Shown: in pieces, positions 35,863 to 43,610 of the stretch
Layout: each line of letters begins with the position of its first letter
Position numbering within the stretch: position 1 is the first letter of the stretch
Origin: Pseudomonas costantinii
GTDB lineage: Bacteria; Pseudomonadota; Gammaproteobacteria; Pseudomonadales; Pseudomonadaceae
Assembly (NCBI RefSeq): GCF_001870435.1
Contig: NZ_MDDR01000025.1
Coordinates: 1-64,000 of the forward strand
Direction of reading: 5' to 3'
DNA: 64,000 bases
Notes under the pieces: generated by a model
Seen by the model: only the letters and a program-made list of their open reading frames with translations
What the model was told of the DNA's origin: nothing
Database searches by the model: none
Position numbers and translations under genes: made by a program

Positions 35863-37290
35863 GTGACCTCGATTTTCTGGTACGACTATGAAACCACTGG
35901 CATCAACCCGCGCAACGATCGCCCGCTCCAGGTCGCTGGTATTCGTACCGATCTCGAGCTGAACGAGGTTGGCCCGCCGGTTAACCTTTATTGCCAGCCC
36001 AGCGACGATATTTTGCCCCATCCGATCGCCTGCGCGATCACGGGTATCACCCCCGGTGTTCTGGCGGAAAAGGGCTTGGCCGAAGCCGACTTCATGACCC
36101 GGATACACGCTGAGTTGGCCGCTCCAGGCACGTGTGGTGCCGGTTACAACACCCTGCGGTTTGACGATGAAATGACGCGCTACAGCCTGTATCGCAACTT
36201 TTTTGATCCTTACGCCCGTGAATGGCAGGGCGGCAACAGTCGCTGGGACCTGATCGATGTGGTCCGTACTGCCTACGCGCTACGTCCGGAAGGGATTGTC
36301 TGGCCTGAGCAGGATGGGCGGGTCACCCTCAAGCTCGAGCGCTTGACTGAGGCCAACGGCATTGATCATGGTCAGGCCCACGATGCGTTGTCCGACGTGC
36401 GTGCCACTATTGCATTGGCCCGCTTGGTCCGCGAAAAACAACCGAAGTTATACGACTGGTTGTTTCAGCTGCGTAGTAAGCAACGGGTGATGGATCAGGT
36501 GCGCCTGTTGCAACCGATGGTACATATTTCCGGGCGCTTTTCCGCCGAGCGCCATTACTTGGGAGTGGTCCTGCCGCTGGCCTGGCACCCGCGCAATCGC
36601 AATGCGTTGATTGTCTGTGACCTTGGGCTCGACCCGCAGGGTTTGCTCGATCTGGACGCCGATACTTTGCGCCAGCGTCTCTACACGCGCCGTGATGATT
36701 TGGCGGAAGGTGAACTGCCGGTACCGCTCAAGTTGTTGCATATCAACCGCTGCCCGGTCGTTGCCCCTTTGAATGTGTTACGGGCGCAAGATCGTGAACG
36801 ACTCCAATTGGATATGGATGCCTGTCTGGCACGGTCGCTGCGACTAACTGACGCACAAGAAGTGTGGCGTGACAAGTTGGCGGCCATTTACGCGGTGGAG
36901 GATTTTGCGCCAAGTACTGACCCGGAGCAGCAGCTCTACGACGGTTTTATTGGTGATCGCGATCGACGTTTATGCGAACAAGTCCGTGCGGCTGAGCCTG
37001 CACATCTAGCACGTCAGCAATGGCCTTTCGATGATCATCGTTTGCCTGAATTGTTATTTCGTTACCGCGCCCGAAACTTTCCTGACACCTTGAACAACGA
37101 GGAGCAACAGCGCTGGAAACTTTTCTGCCAGCAGCGTTTGTCGAATCCGGAGTGGGGAGCACCCAATACCTTTTTGGCATTTAAGCAGGCGCGCGAGGAG
37201 TTGGCTGTTAGTGCTACATCGTTTCAGTGCCAGGTGCTTGATGAATGGCAGGTGTATGCCGACTCTTTAGCCGCCCGACTGGATTTGTAA
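35863..37290 (+). CDS. sbcB: exonuclease I
   Basis: A 475-residue 3'-to-5' single-strand DNA exonuclease that acts in recombination and mismatch repair. DEDDh motifs are visible: FWYDYETTGINPRNDRP (D and E of motif I), TLRFDDEMTRY (motif II) and DHGQAHDALSDV (motif III with the His). The SH3-like and C-terminal exonuclease I domains fill the rest. It starts with GTG, preceded by AGGAA. It faces the MoxR operon divergently and converges with mvaT through a shared terminator. Confidence 0.95.
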   Translation: MTSIFWYDYETTGINPRNDRPLQVAGIRTDLELNEVGPPVNLYCQPSDDILPHPIACAITGITPGVLAEKGLAEADFMTRIHAELAAPGTCGAGYNTLRFDDEMTRYSLYRNFFDPYAREWQGGNSRWDLIDVVRTAYALRPEGIVWPEQDGRVTLKLERLTEANGIDHGQAHDALSDVRATIALARLVREKQPKLYDWLFQLRSKQRVMDQVRLLQPMVHISGRFSAERHYLGVVLPLAWHPRNRNALIVCDLGLDPQGLLDLDADTLRQRLYTRRDDLAEGELPVPLKLLHINRCPVVAPLNVLRAQDRERLQLDMDACLARSLRLTDAQEVWRDKLAAIYAVEDFAPSTDPEQQLYDGFIGDRDRRLCEQVRAAEPAHLARQQWPFDDHRLPELLFRYRARNFPDTLNNEEQQRWKLFCQQRLSNPEWGAPNTFLAFKQAREELAVSATSFQCQVLDEWQVYADSLAARLDL

Positions 37291-37315
37291 TCAGGTTATT
37301 GCAAAATATCCGGAC

Positions 37316-37349
37316 AATAAAAAACGCCAGCAAGCTGACGTTTTTTATT
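37316..37349. terminator. bidirectional terminator between sbcB and mvaT
   Basis: AATAAAAAACG, an almost perfect GCCAGC/GCTGAC stem with one mismatch, and CGTTTTTTATT. A and T tracts flank both sides. Confidence 0.88.
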
Positions 37350-37381
37350 GTGTTGCGTATCAGGCGAGAGCCTGGCGAAGC

Positions 37382-37756
37382 TTAACCCAGCAGGGTAGCC
37401 CAGCCTTCAACCACGTCGCCGCCCCACTTGGCTTTCCACTCTTTCAGAGTCTTGTGGTTGCCACCTTTGGTTTCAATCACTTCGCCGTTGTGCGGGTTTT
37501 TGTATTGCTTGACCTTGCGAGCACGCTTGGTGCCGGTAGTTTTCACGGCGCCACGCGGTGCTTTAACTTTCGACTCTGGATCCAGCAGCGCGATGATGTC
37601 ACGCAGGGATTTTGAGTATTCGCCCATCAGGGTGCGCAGTTTGCCTTCGAACTCCAGCTCGGTTTGCAGCTTGTCATCTTGGGACAGATTCTTCAAACGG
37701 GCTTGCAGCTCTTTGATAGCTTCTTCGGTGGCACGGTATTCGTTGATCAGAGACAT
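37382..37756 (-). CDS. mvaT: H-NS-family nucleoid protein MvaT
   Basis: A 124-residue xenogeneic silencer that coats AT-rich DNA. The N-terminal coiled-coil (about 1-60, MSLINEYRATEEAIKELQARL) drives oligomerisation. The C-terminal domain contains the AT-hook-like KYKNPHNGEVIETKGGN-type pinch (here QYKNPHNGEVIETKGGNH) and LKEWKAKWG. Length and sequence agree with P. aeruginosa MvaT. The sbcB-mvaT-purU order also matches PA4316-PA4314 as I recall it. The AT-rich 348-bp region upstream could be an autoregulatory target. Confidence 0.96.
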   Translation of the reverse strand: MSLINEYRATEEAIKELQARLKNLSQDDKLQTELEFEGKLRTLMGEYSKSLRDIIALLDPESKVKAPRGAVKTTGTKRARKVKQYKNPHNGEVIETKGGNHKTLKEWKAKWGGDVVEGWATLLG

Positions 37757-38104
37757 GTGGACTACCTTATGTAGAGCGCTGGTTGACAGGGACAGTGGCC
37801 AATAATAGTCAGGCTATTTCCCCAAGTAAACAATTAAGGATGTATTTATGTGAATTACTTTGAATGTTAGTGGTGACGCTATGCAAACGAGTTAATTAAT
37901 AGGTGTATGCCTTAAGACAATCCCGTTTATTTTTTGATAACTGCCCAAACGTGCCGTTGTTCGGTCATATAACGGTGGTAAAACCTTACGTTGCTAAGGG
38001 ATGTAGCCATGGTCAGGTGTCAGAATAAGCCGTAATGAATACTGCAGTTTTTCTGCGTAATCGCTAGAATGGCGGCCTTTGCGAAGTTTTGGAGTTTCCC
38101 CCTA
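37757..38104. promoter_or_regulatory. AT-rich divergent intergenic region mvaT-purU
   Basis: A 348-bp gene-free stretch holding the promoters of mvaT (left) and purU (right). Bases 37820-37980 are clearly richer in A and T than the surrounding genes, with runs such as GAGTTAATTAATAGG and CCGTTTATTTTTTGATAAC. This is the kind of sequence MvaT prefers, so autoregulation is plausible. I see no ORF or terminator in it. Confidence 0.45.
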
Positions 38105-38953
38105 ATGCGCACTTTTCGGCTGGTGATCGCTTGCCCGGACCGGGTTGGCATCGTTGCCAAAGTCAGTAACTTTCTGGCCTCCCATAATGGCTGGATCACC
38201 GAGGCGAGCCATCACTCGGACGATCTCAGCGGTTGGTTTTTCATGCGTCACGAAATTCGTGCCGATACGTTGCCCTTTGGTCTTGAAGCTTTCCGCGAGG
38301 CGTTTGCGCCGATCGCCGAAGAGTTTTCGATGACCTGGCATATCACCGACACCGAGCAGAAAAAGCGCGTGGTGTTGATGGCCAGTCGTGAGTCCCACTG
38401 CCTGGCCGACTTGCTGCACCGCTGGCATAGCGATGAGCTGGACTGTGAGATCGCTTGCGTAATCTCCAACCATGACGACCTGCGCAGCATGGTTGAATGG
38501 CATGGCATCCCGTACTACCACGTCCCGGTCAACCCGCAGGACAAGGAGCCGGCTTTCGCTGAGGTCTCCCGCCTGGTCAAGCAGCACGAAGCTGACGTTG
38601 TGGTGCTGGCGCGTTATATGCAGATCTTGCCGCCGGAACTGTGCCGCGAATACGCCGGCAAAGTGATCAACATTCACCACAGCTTCCTGCCGTCGTTTGT
38701 CGGTGCCAAGCCATACCACCAAGCCTCCCTGCGTGGCGTGAAGCTGATTGGCGCAACCTGCCACTACGTCACCGAAGAGCTGGACGCCGGCCCGATCATC
38801 GAGCAGGACGTGGTGCGCGTCAGCCACAGCGACAGCATTGAAGACATGGTGCGTTTTGGCCGTGACGTCGAGAAGATGGTCCTGGCCCGTGGCCTGCGTT
38901 ATCACCTGGAAGATCGCGTGCTGGTGCACGGCAACAAGACCGTCGTGTTCTGA
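38105..38953 (+). CDS. purU: formyltetrahydrofolate deformylase
   Basis: A 282-residue enzyme that hydrolyses 10-formyl-THF to formate and THF, supplying formate for purine synthesis and balancing one-carbon pools. An ACT-type domain at about 1-78 (FRLVIACPDRVGIVAKVSNF) is followed by a formyltransferase-fold domain with VVVLARYMQILP, the catalytic NIHHSFLPSFVGAKPYHQA region and GATCHYVTEELDAGPIIEQD. The ATG at 38105 matches family N-termini; a 12-residue longer frame does not. Confidence 0.95.
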   Translation: MRTFRLVIACPDRVGIVAKVSNFLASHNGWITEASHHSDDLSGWFFMRHEIRADTLPFGLEAFREAFAPIAEEFSMTWHITDTEQKKRVVLMASRESHCLADLLHRWHSDELDCEIACVISNHDDLRSMVEWHGIPYYHVPVNPQDKEPAFAEVSRLVKQHEADVVVLARYMQILPPELCREYAGKVINIHHSFLPSFVGAKPYHQASLRGVKLIGATCHYVTEELDAGPIIEQDVVRVSHSDSIEDMVRFGRDVEKMVLARGLRYHLEDRVLVHGNKTVVF

Positions 38954-38993
38954 TAGCGGCGTTTGTGTTGAAGTCTTTTGATTGAAGAATAGG

Positions 38994-39027
38994 GGGCCTG
39001 GGCGTTAAATCGTTCCAGGCCCTTTTT
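38994..39027 (+). terminator. rho-independent terminator of purU
   Basis: GGGCCTGG at 38994-39001 pairs with CCAGGCCC at 39015-39022, followed by TTTTTCTTT. Confidence 0.85.
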
Positions 39028-39053
39028 CTTTGTCTGCCGTTGAGGATTGATTG

Positions 39054-39224
39054 ATGAGCGACCCGCTGGATAAAGCCACCTCAAAAGCTCCGGCGACCTT
39101 GGGGGAGGGCTGCTTGAGTCGATTTGATCCGGATGACCTGGATGCGGACGACGGCACCGAATTTCCCGGAGCCGCTGAGTTGTGGGAGCGGGAGCAGAAT
39201 AAACCCGAGCCCCAGAAAGAATAA
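39054..39224 (+). CDS. small acidic hypothetical protein, 56 residues
   Basis: A 57-codon frame, ATG at 39054 to TAA at 39224, preceded by GAGGA at seven bases spacing, so translation is likely. The product (MSDPLDKATSKAPATLGEGC...) is soluble and rich in Asp, Glu and Pro. It has a single cysteine and the stretch RFDPDDLDADDGTEFPG. I recognise no family. It sits between the purU terminator and the convergent chemoreceptor gene. Confidence 0.6.
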   Translation: MSDPLDKATSKAPATLGEGCLSRFDPDDLDADDGTEFPGAAELWEREQNKPEPQKE

Positions 39225-39259
39225 TCGCCCGCAGTTGTATGAAACGGCGGGCGCTGGAA

Positions 39260-41149
39260 TCAGATCCGGAAGCTGCCCACCAACTGCTTCAATCGCGATG
39301 CCTGTTGTTCCAGGTCGGCACACGCGCGCAGGGTTGATTGCAGGTTTTCCACACCCTCCTGGTTGAGGGTGTTGATCTCGGTAATGTCCATGTTGATCGA
39401 CTCCACCACGGAGGTCTGCTCCTCGGTGGCGGTGGCGACTGACTGGTTCATGCCATCGATTTCGCCAATACGTTGGGTCACGCTGTTCAGGCGTTCGCCG
39501 GCGAGGTTGGCGATGTCTACGCTGTCGAGACTGTGACGCTGGCTTTCACTCATGGTGCTGACTGAGTCCCGGGCCCCGACCTGCAACTCCTCAATCATCT
39601 TTTGCACTTGTTGCGCCGATTCCTGGGTGCGATGGGCCAAGTTGCGCACTTCATCGGCCACTACGGCAAACCCGCGTCCAGCTTCGCCTGCCCGAGCGGC
39701 TTCGATCGCGGCGTTAAGCGCCAGCAGGTTGGTTTGCTGGGAGATGCTGGTGATGACTTCCAGAATTTGCCCGATATTGACTGTCTTGCTGTTGAGCGCT
39801 TCGATGTTGCTGCTGGAGGCGCTGATCATCTCGGACAGTTGGTTCATCGCCTTGATATTACGTTCTACCACTTGCTGGCCGTCTTCAGCCAAGTGCCGCG
39901 CGTCGCTGGCCTGATGCGAGGCAAGGGCTGCGTTACGGGCGATTTCCTGCGCGGCGGCGCCCAGTTCGTTGATGGCGGCGGCGACGCTGTTGGTGCGATT
40001 GGCCTGCTCGTCGGAATTGACCATCGACGAGTTGGAGGCGCTGACCACTCGCAAGGCTACTTCGTTGACCTGCTCGGTGGCGGAGGATACTTCGCGTATC
40101 GACGTATGAATCCGTTCCACGAAGCGGTTGAAGGCATTGCCCAACGTACCGAATTCGTCATTATTCTGGATGGTCAGGCGGCGGGTCAGGTCACCTTCGC
40201 CATCGGCGATGTCCTGCAGGGTGTGGGTCATCTCATGCAAGGGTTGCAGCAGTACACGGATCAGCATACCCAGCAGCGCGATGATGATTGCCACGGCAAT
40301 GATCGTGGCAATTACCGCCGAGGTGCGGAATTCGCTGAGCATGGCGAAGGATTTGTCTTTATCTACCGAAATACCCAGGTACCAGTTCACCGACGGGAGG
40401 CCCTTGATCGGTGTAAAGGTCACGATGTTGTCCTTGCCGTTGGCCTCAACTTCGCTGAAGTCACCACTGATCTTCGGTGTGTTTTTCGGGTACACGTCAG
40501 CGAGGGTCTTCATCACCAGGTTTTTGTCCGGGTGCACCAGCACTTTGCCATCGGCACTGACCAGGAACGCATAGCCCATGCCGCCGAAGTTCAGGGCGCC
40601 GATGTTATTCACCAGGGTTTGCAGGCTCAGGTCGCCACCCACTACGCCGAGACTCTGGCCGGCCTTGGTGCTGGGGGTCGCGATGGAGATGATCAACTGC
40701 CCGGTAGCGGCGTCGATATAGGGTTCGGTCAGCGTTGAGCCATTGCTGCTCTGGGCGCCTTTGTACCAAGGGCGAACCCGTGGGTCGAAGCCATCCGGCA
40801 TTTTTGTGTCGGGGCGGATGGTGAAGGCGCCTTTGCTGTCGCCCACGTAGGTTGCCATGAACGAGGACGTCAGGGCTTTCTGTTCCAGCAGGCTGGCAAC
40901 CGCAGTGGGTTCTGGGTTGATGGCGATGTTTTGTGCAGCGTTTTCCACCAGGGCAATGCGCCCGGTAAGCCAGGTTTGAATGTTGCTGGCGGTGACATCG
41001 CCCATTTCATGCAGGTAGTTATTGAGGTCGTCGCGAATCGCATTGCGTTGCAGGTAGTCGTTGTAGAGGGTAAACAGGGCGAAGGCGGCGATGACGATAA
41101 GGGAGGCTGCAAGCAGGATTTTGTGGCTGAAGCGCAGATTTTTATTCAT
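39260..41149 (-). CDS. methyl-accepting chemotaxis protein, PctA-like amino-acid receptor
   Basis: A 629-residue chemoreceptor. There is a membrane helix at about 10-30, a periplasmic dCache_1 sensor (about 35-275), a second helix (about 280-300), HAMP, and a signalling domain whose tip contains [19 protein letters not shown]. The amino-acid-binding motif known from PctA is almost complete and at the same residue numbers: Arg126, Trp128, Tyr129, Tyr144, Asp146 and Asp173. Position 121 is Phe rather than Tyr. This predicts an L-amino-acid attractant receptor of the PctA/B/C (CtaA/B/C) group with possibly altered specificity. It lies near mvaT-purU, as the pct genes do in P. aeruginosa. Confidence 0.92.
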   Translation of the reverse strand: MNKNLRFSHKILLAASLIVIAAFALFTLYNDYLQRNAIRDDLNNYLHEMGDVTASNIQTWLTGRIALVENAAQNIAINPEPTAVASLLEQKALTSSFMATYVGDSKGAFTIRPDTKMPDGFDPRVRPWYKGAQSSNGSTLTEPYIDAATGQLIISIATPSTKAGQSLGVVGGDLSLQTLVNNIGALNFGGMGYAFLVSADGKVLVHPDKNLVMKTLADVYPKNTPKISGDFSEVEANGKDNIVTFTPIKGLPSVNWYLGISVDKDKSFAMLSEFRTSAVIATIIAVAIIIALLGMLIRVLLQPLHEMTHTLQDIADGEGDLTRRLTIQNNDEFGTLGNAFNRFVERIHTSIREVSSATEQVNEVALRVVSASNSSMVNSDEQANRTNSVAAAINELGAAAQEIARNAALASHQASDARHLAEDGQQVVERNIKAMNQLSEMISASSSNIEALNSKTVNIGQILEVITSISQQTNLLALNAAIEAARAGEAGRGFAVVADEVRNLAHRTQESAQQVQKMIEELQVGARDSVSTMSESQRHSLDSVDIANLAGERLNSVTQRIGEIDGMNQSVATATEEQTSVVESINMDITEINTLNQEGVENLQSTLRACADLEQQASRLKQLVGSFRI

Positions 41150-41268
41150 GGCTTGTAGGGTCCGCTAAGGTCTTATTATCCGAGGCGCGTCTTTGTGGGA
41201 TGCGCAAAATGGCAGCGTCAAAAAAAGGTGTGATGTTTCTTGTGATAGCTCCGTTTGATAGCTTCGTG

Positions 41269-41284
41269 GGTTCCTGTAGGAACC
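41269..41284. promoter_or_regulatory. 16-bp palindrome between chemoreceptor and HerA-like gene
   Basis: GGTTCCTGTAGGAACC: seven-base arms, perfect, two-base centre. It lies 82 bp upstream of the DUF853 gene and 119 bp upstream of the divergent chemoreceptor. It may be an operator; no known consensus is recognised. Confidence 0.35.
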
Positions 41285-41366
41285 ATTCGACCTATTTTTG
41301 ACTTTGTGGGTCTCACACTTGTCTATATCGACCTGGCCGCACTAAAGATTAACCATAGGTGACGAA

Positions 41367-42845
41367 ATGCCTGACTCCACGCAACTCCTTATCGGCGCTG
41401 GCCTAGACGGCCAGCCCATCACCCAGGCAATGCGCCTGGCCAACCGTCACGGGTTGATTGCCGGCGCCACCGGTACAGGCAAGACCGTCACTTTGCAGCG
41501 CCTGGCGGAAGCCTTCAGCGATGCAGGCGTGGCTGTATTCGCTGCTGATATCAAGGGTGACCTGTGCGGACTGGGTGCTGCGGCCAACCCTCAGGGTAAA
41601 GTGGCCGAGCGCATCGCGGGTATGCCCTTCCTTAATTACACGGCGAAGGCTTATCCGGTGACGCTGTGGGATATCCATGGGCAATCCGGTCATCCGTTAC
41701 GCACCACCATCAGCGAAATGGGGCCGTTATTGCTCGGCAGTCTGCTGGAACTCACCGACAGCCAGCAGTCGGCGCTCTATGCCACCTTCAAGGTGGCGGA
41801 CCGCGAAGGCCTGTTGCTACTGGACCTCAAGGACCTCAAGGCACTGCTCAACCATCTGCGTTATCACCCGGAGTTGCTGGGCGATGATGCTGCGTTGATG
41901 ACCACCGGCTCCAGCCAGGCGCTGTTACGGCGTTTGGCGGTGCTGGAGCAACAGGGCGCTGAGGCCTTGTTTGGCGAGCCTGCCCTGCAACTTGAAGATA
42001 TCTTGCAGCCCACCAGTGATGGTCGCGGACGCATCCATCTGCTGGACGCCAGCCGTCTGGTGCATGAGGCGCCGAAGGTCTACGCGACGTTCTTGCTGTG
42101 GCTGTTGGCGGAACTGTTCGAGCAGCTTCCGGAACGCGGTGATGCCGACAAACCGCTGCTGGCACTGTTTTTCGACGAGGCACATTTGTTGTTTGCCGAT
42201 ACGCCGAAGGCTTTGCAGGATCGCCTGGAGCAAGTGGTGCGCTTGATTCGGTCCAAAGGTGTGGGTGTGTATTTCGTCACTCAATCCCCGGGTGATTTAC
42301 CTGACACGGTATTGGCCCAACTCGGTCTGCGTATTCAGCACGGTTTGCGGGCTTTCACGACCAAAGAACAGAAGTCTCTAAGGGCTGTGGCAGACGGTTT
42401 CCGACCTAACCCGGCGTTCGATGCCTTGTCGGTACTGACTGAGTTGGGTACGGGTGAGGCGCTGGTGGGCACCTTGCAGGACAAAGGCACGCCGGAAGTC
42501 GTCCAGCGTGTACTGGTGGCACCACCGCAATCGCGGATCGGACCGCTCAGCGAAGCTGAACGCGCCGTGCTGATTGCCAGTTCGCCTTTGCTGGGGCGGT
42601 ATGACAAACCGATCGATCGGGAGTCTGCCTATGAAGTGTTGATGGCGCGCAAAGAACTTGGGACAACGGAGGAGGCCAAGCCAGCCGCCGAAGAACCGAG
42701 CTTTACCGACAAGGCCGGAGCCTTTCTGGGAACCACTGCAGGCAAGGCACTCAAATCAGCGATGCAACAGGCTGCCAATCAGATGGGGCGGCAGTTGGTG
42801 CGTGGGTTGCTGGGGTCGTTGCTGGGCGGTAGCAAGCGCAAGTAG
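41367..42845 (+). CDS. HerA/YjgR-type (DUF853) ATPase
   Basis: A 492-residue P-loop ATPase of the FtsK-HerA group. Walker A is HGLIAGATGTGKTVTLQRLAE-like with Lys about residue 39. ADIKGDLCGLG follows, and Walker B is LALFFDEAHLLF (about 265-276). VYFVTQSPGDLPD is the sensor region. The C-terminal 60 residues are low-complexity and then GRQLVRGLLGSLLGGSKRK. The family is linked to DNA pumping but the cellular role of YjgR is not settled. AGGTGA before the ATG supports the start. It converges with dciA with only four bases between stop codons. Confidence 0.85.
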   Translation: MPDSTQLLIGAGLDGQPITQAMRLANRHGLIAGATGTGKTVTLQRLAEAFSDAGVAVFAADIKGDLCGLGAAANPQGKVAERIAGMPFLNYTAKAYPVTLWDIHGQSGHPLRTTISEMGPLLLGSLLELTDSQQSALYATFKVADREGLLLLDLKDLKALLNHLRYHPELLGDDAALMTTGSSQALLRRLAVLEQQGAEALFGEPALQLEDILQPTSDGRGRIHLLDASRLVHEAPKVYATFLLWLLAELFEQLPERGDADKPLLALFFDEAHLLFADTPKALQDRLEQVVRLIRSKGVGVYFVTQSPGDLPDTVLAQLGLRIQHGLRAFTTKEQKSLRAVADGFRPNPAFDALSVLTELGTGEALVGTLQDKGTPEVVQRVLVAPPQSRIGPLSEAERAVLIASSPLLGRYDKPIDRESAYEVLMARKELGTTEEAKPAAEEPSFTDKAGAFLGTTAGKALKSAMQQAANQMGRQLVRGLLGSLLGGSKRK

Positions 42846-42849
42846 TGGT

Positions 42850-43305
42850 TCAGGGCTTGGGCTTGGCATGGGCGGCCAACCGCTCCAATGCTGCGCGCAG
42901 GCCCGGATTACTGATCCCGTCAGCCGTTGCCTGAATGGTTTCGGCCGCATTCACCGACAGGTCCATCGTGTGCCCCACTGCGCCTTGCTGCACGGTGGGT
43001 GGCTGCACCTTGAACTGGATACGCGTCAAACTGGCAAACTCATCAAATGCCATCAATTGTCGCTGCAGGCGTTTTTGCTGATAGCGCAAACGAGTAGCCC
43101 AATGGCCGTCGGTGACAATTAATAGCAAATTACCTTCGCGCCACGACGCCACATGACAATGTTCACGTGCGGCAGGTTGCAGTTGGCTGTCGAGCAGGCG
43201 TTGCAAATGGCCCAAGCGTTGCGCATGGCCGAAGATGGCTTTCAACGGCTTGGCTTCGCGAAGCAACACGCCAGGGGCGCGGGCTGTAAGAGGGCGAAAT
43301 GCCAT
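42850..43305 (-). CDS. dciA: DciA-like helicase operator (DUF721)
   Basis: A 151-residue protein. The DUF721 domain (about 20-110) carries HLQRLLDSQLQPAAREHCHV and LLLIVTDGHWATRLRYQQKRL, the KH-like fold of DciA. DciA loads or activates the replicative helicase DnaB in bacteria lacking DnaC. An unordered tail follows. The location next to secA, divergent from it, is the usual place for dciA in gamma-proteobacteria as I recall. In P. aeruginosa lpxC lies beyond it; here a DUF853 gene does instead. Confidence 0.8.
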   Translation of the reverse strand: MAFRPLTARAPGVLLREAKPLKAIFGHAQRLGHLQRLLDSQLQPAAREHCHVASWREGNLLLIVTDGHWATRLRYQQKRLQRQLMAFDEFASLTRIQFKVQPPTVQQGAVGHTMDLSVNAAETIQATADGISNPGLRAALERLAAHAKPKP

Positions 43306-43610
43306 GTTTAGACACCTTAAGTAACAGAGCGGCTATCTTAGCAGAAAGCGCCTGTATGGCCCCAGGCAATGCGATAGCAGGGCTTTGCCCATGAAATCGA
43401 TAGGTAACTTCTGCGCGCCATGGGTTGAAGTTCCAGCAAAAGCCCTTATTTTAAACAGGCCCTCTCACAGCACCATGCCAGCATCGGGGAATAACGCCAC
43501 TTTCCTCACCCACGATTCCGGGTAGAATGCGCGTTCGCATGCGGCCGTGAGGGCTGCTCGGGCCACTCACGGTGCGCCCTCCATCCCTATGTGTGGAAGA
43601 ACCTGCCGAT
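43306..43610 (+). promoter_or_regulatory. secA leader region with hairpin
   Basis: A 305-bp gene-free region between dciA and secA. Before the secA start a hairpin is visible: CCGTGAG (43544-43550) with CTCACGG (43566-43572), extended by an inner GGC/GCC pair and one bulged A. It ends 38 bp before the ATG and has no T-run, so it is not a terminator. It might modulate secA translation. I see no SecM-like ORF. Confidence 0.45.

Noticed and set aside
43306..43610. SecM-like arrest peptide before secA
   Set aside because: No ORF with a signal peptide and an arrest-type ending in this region.
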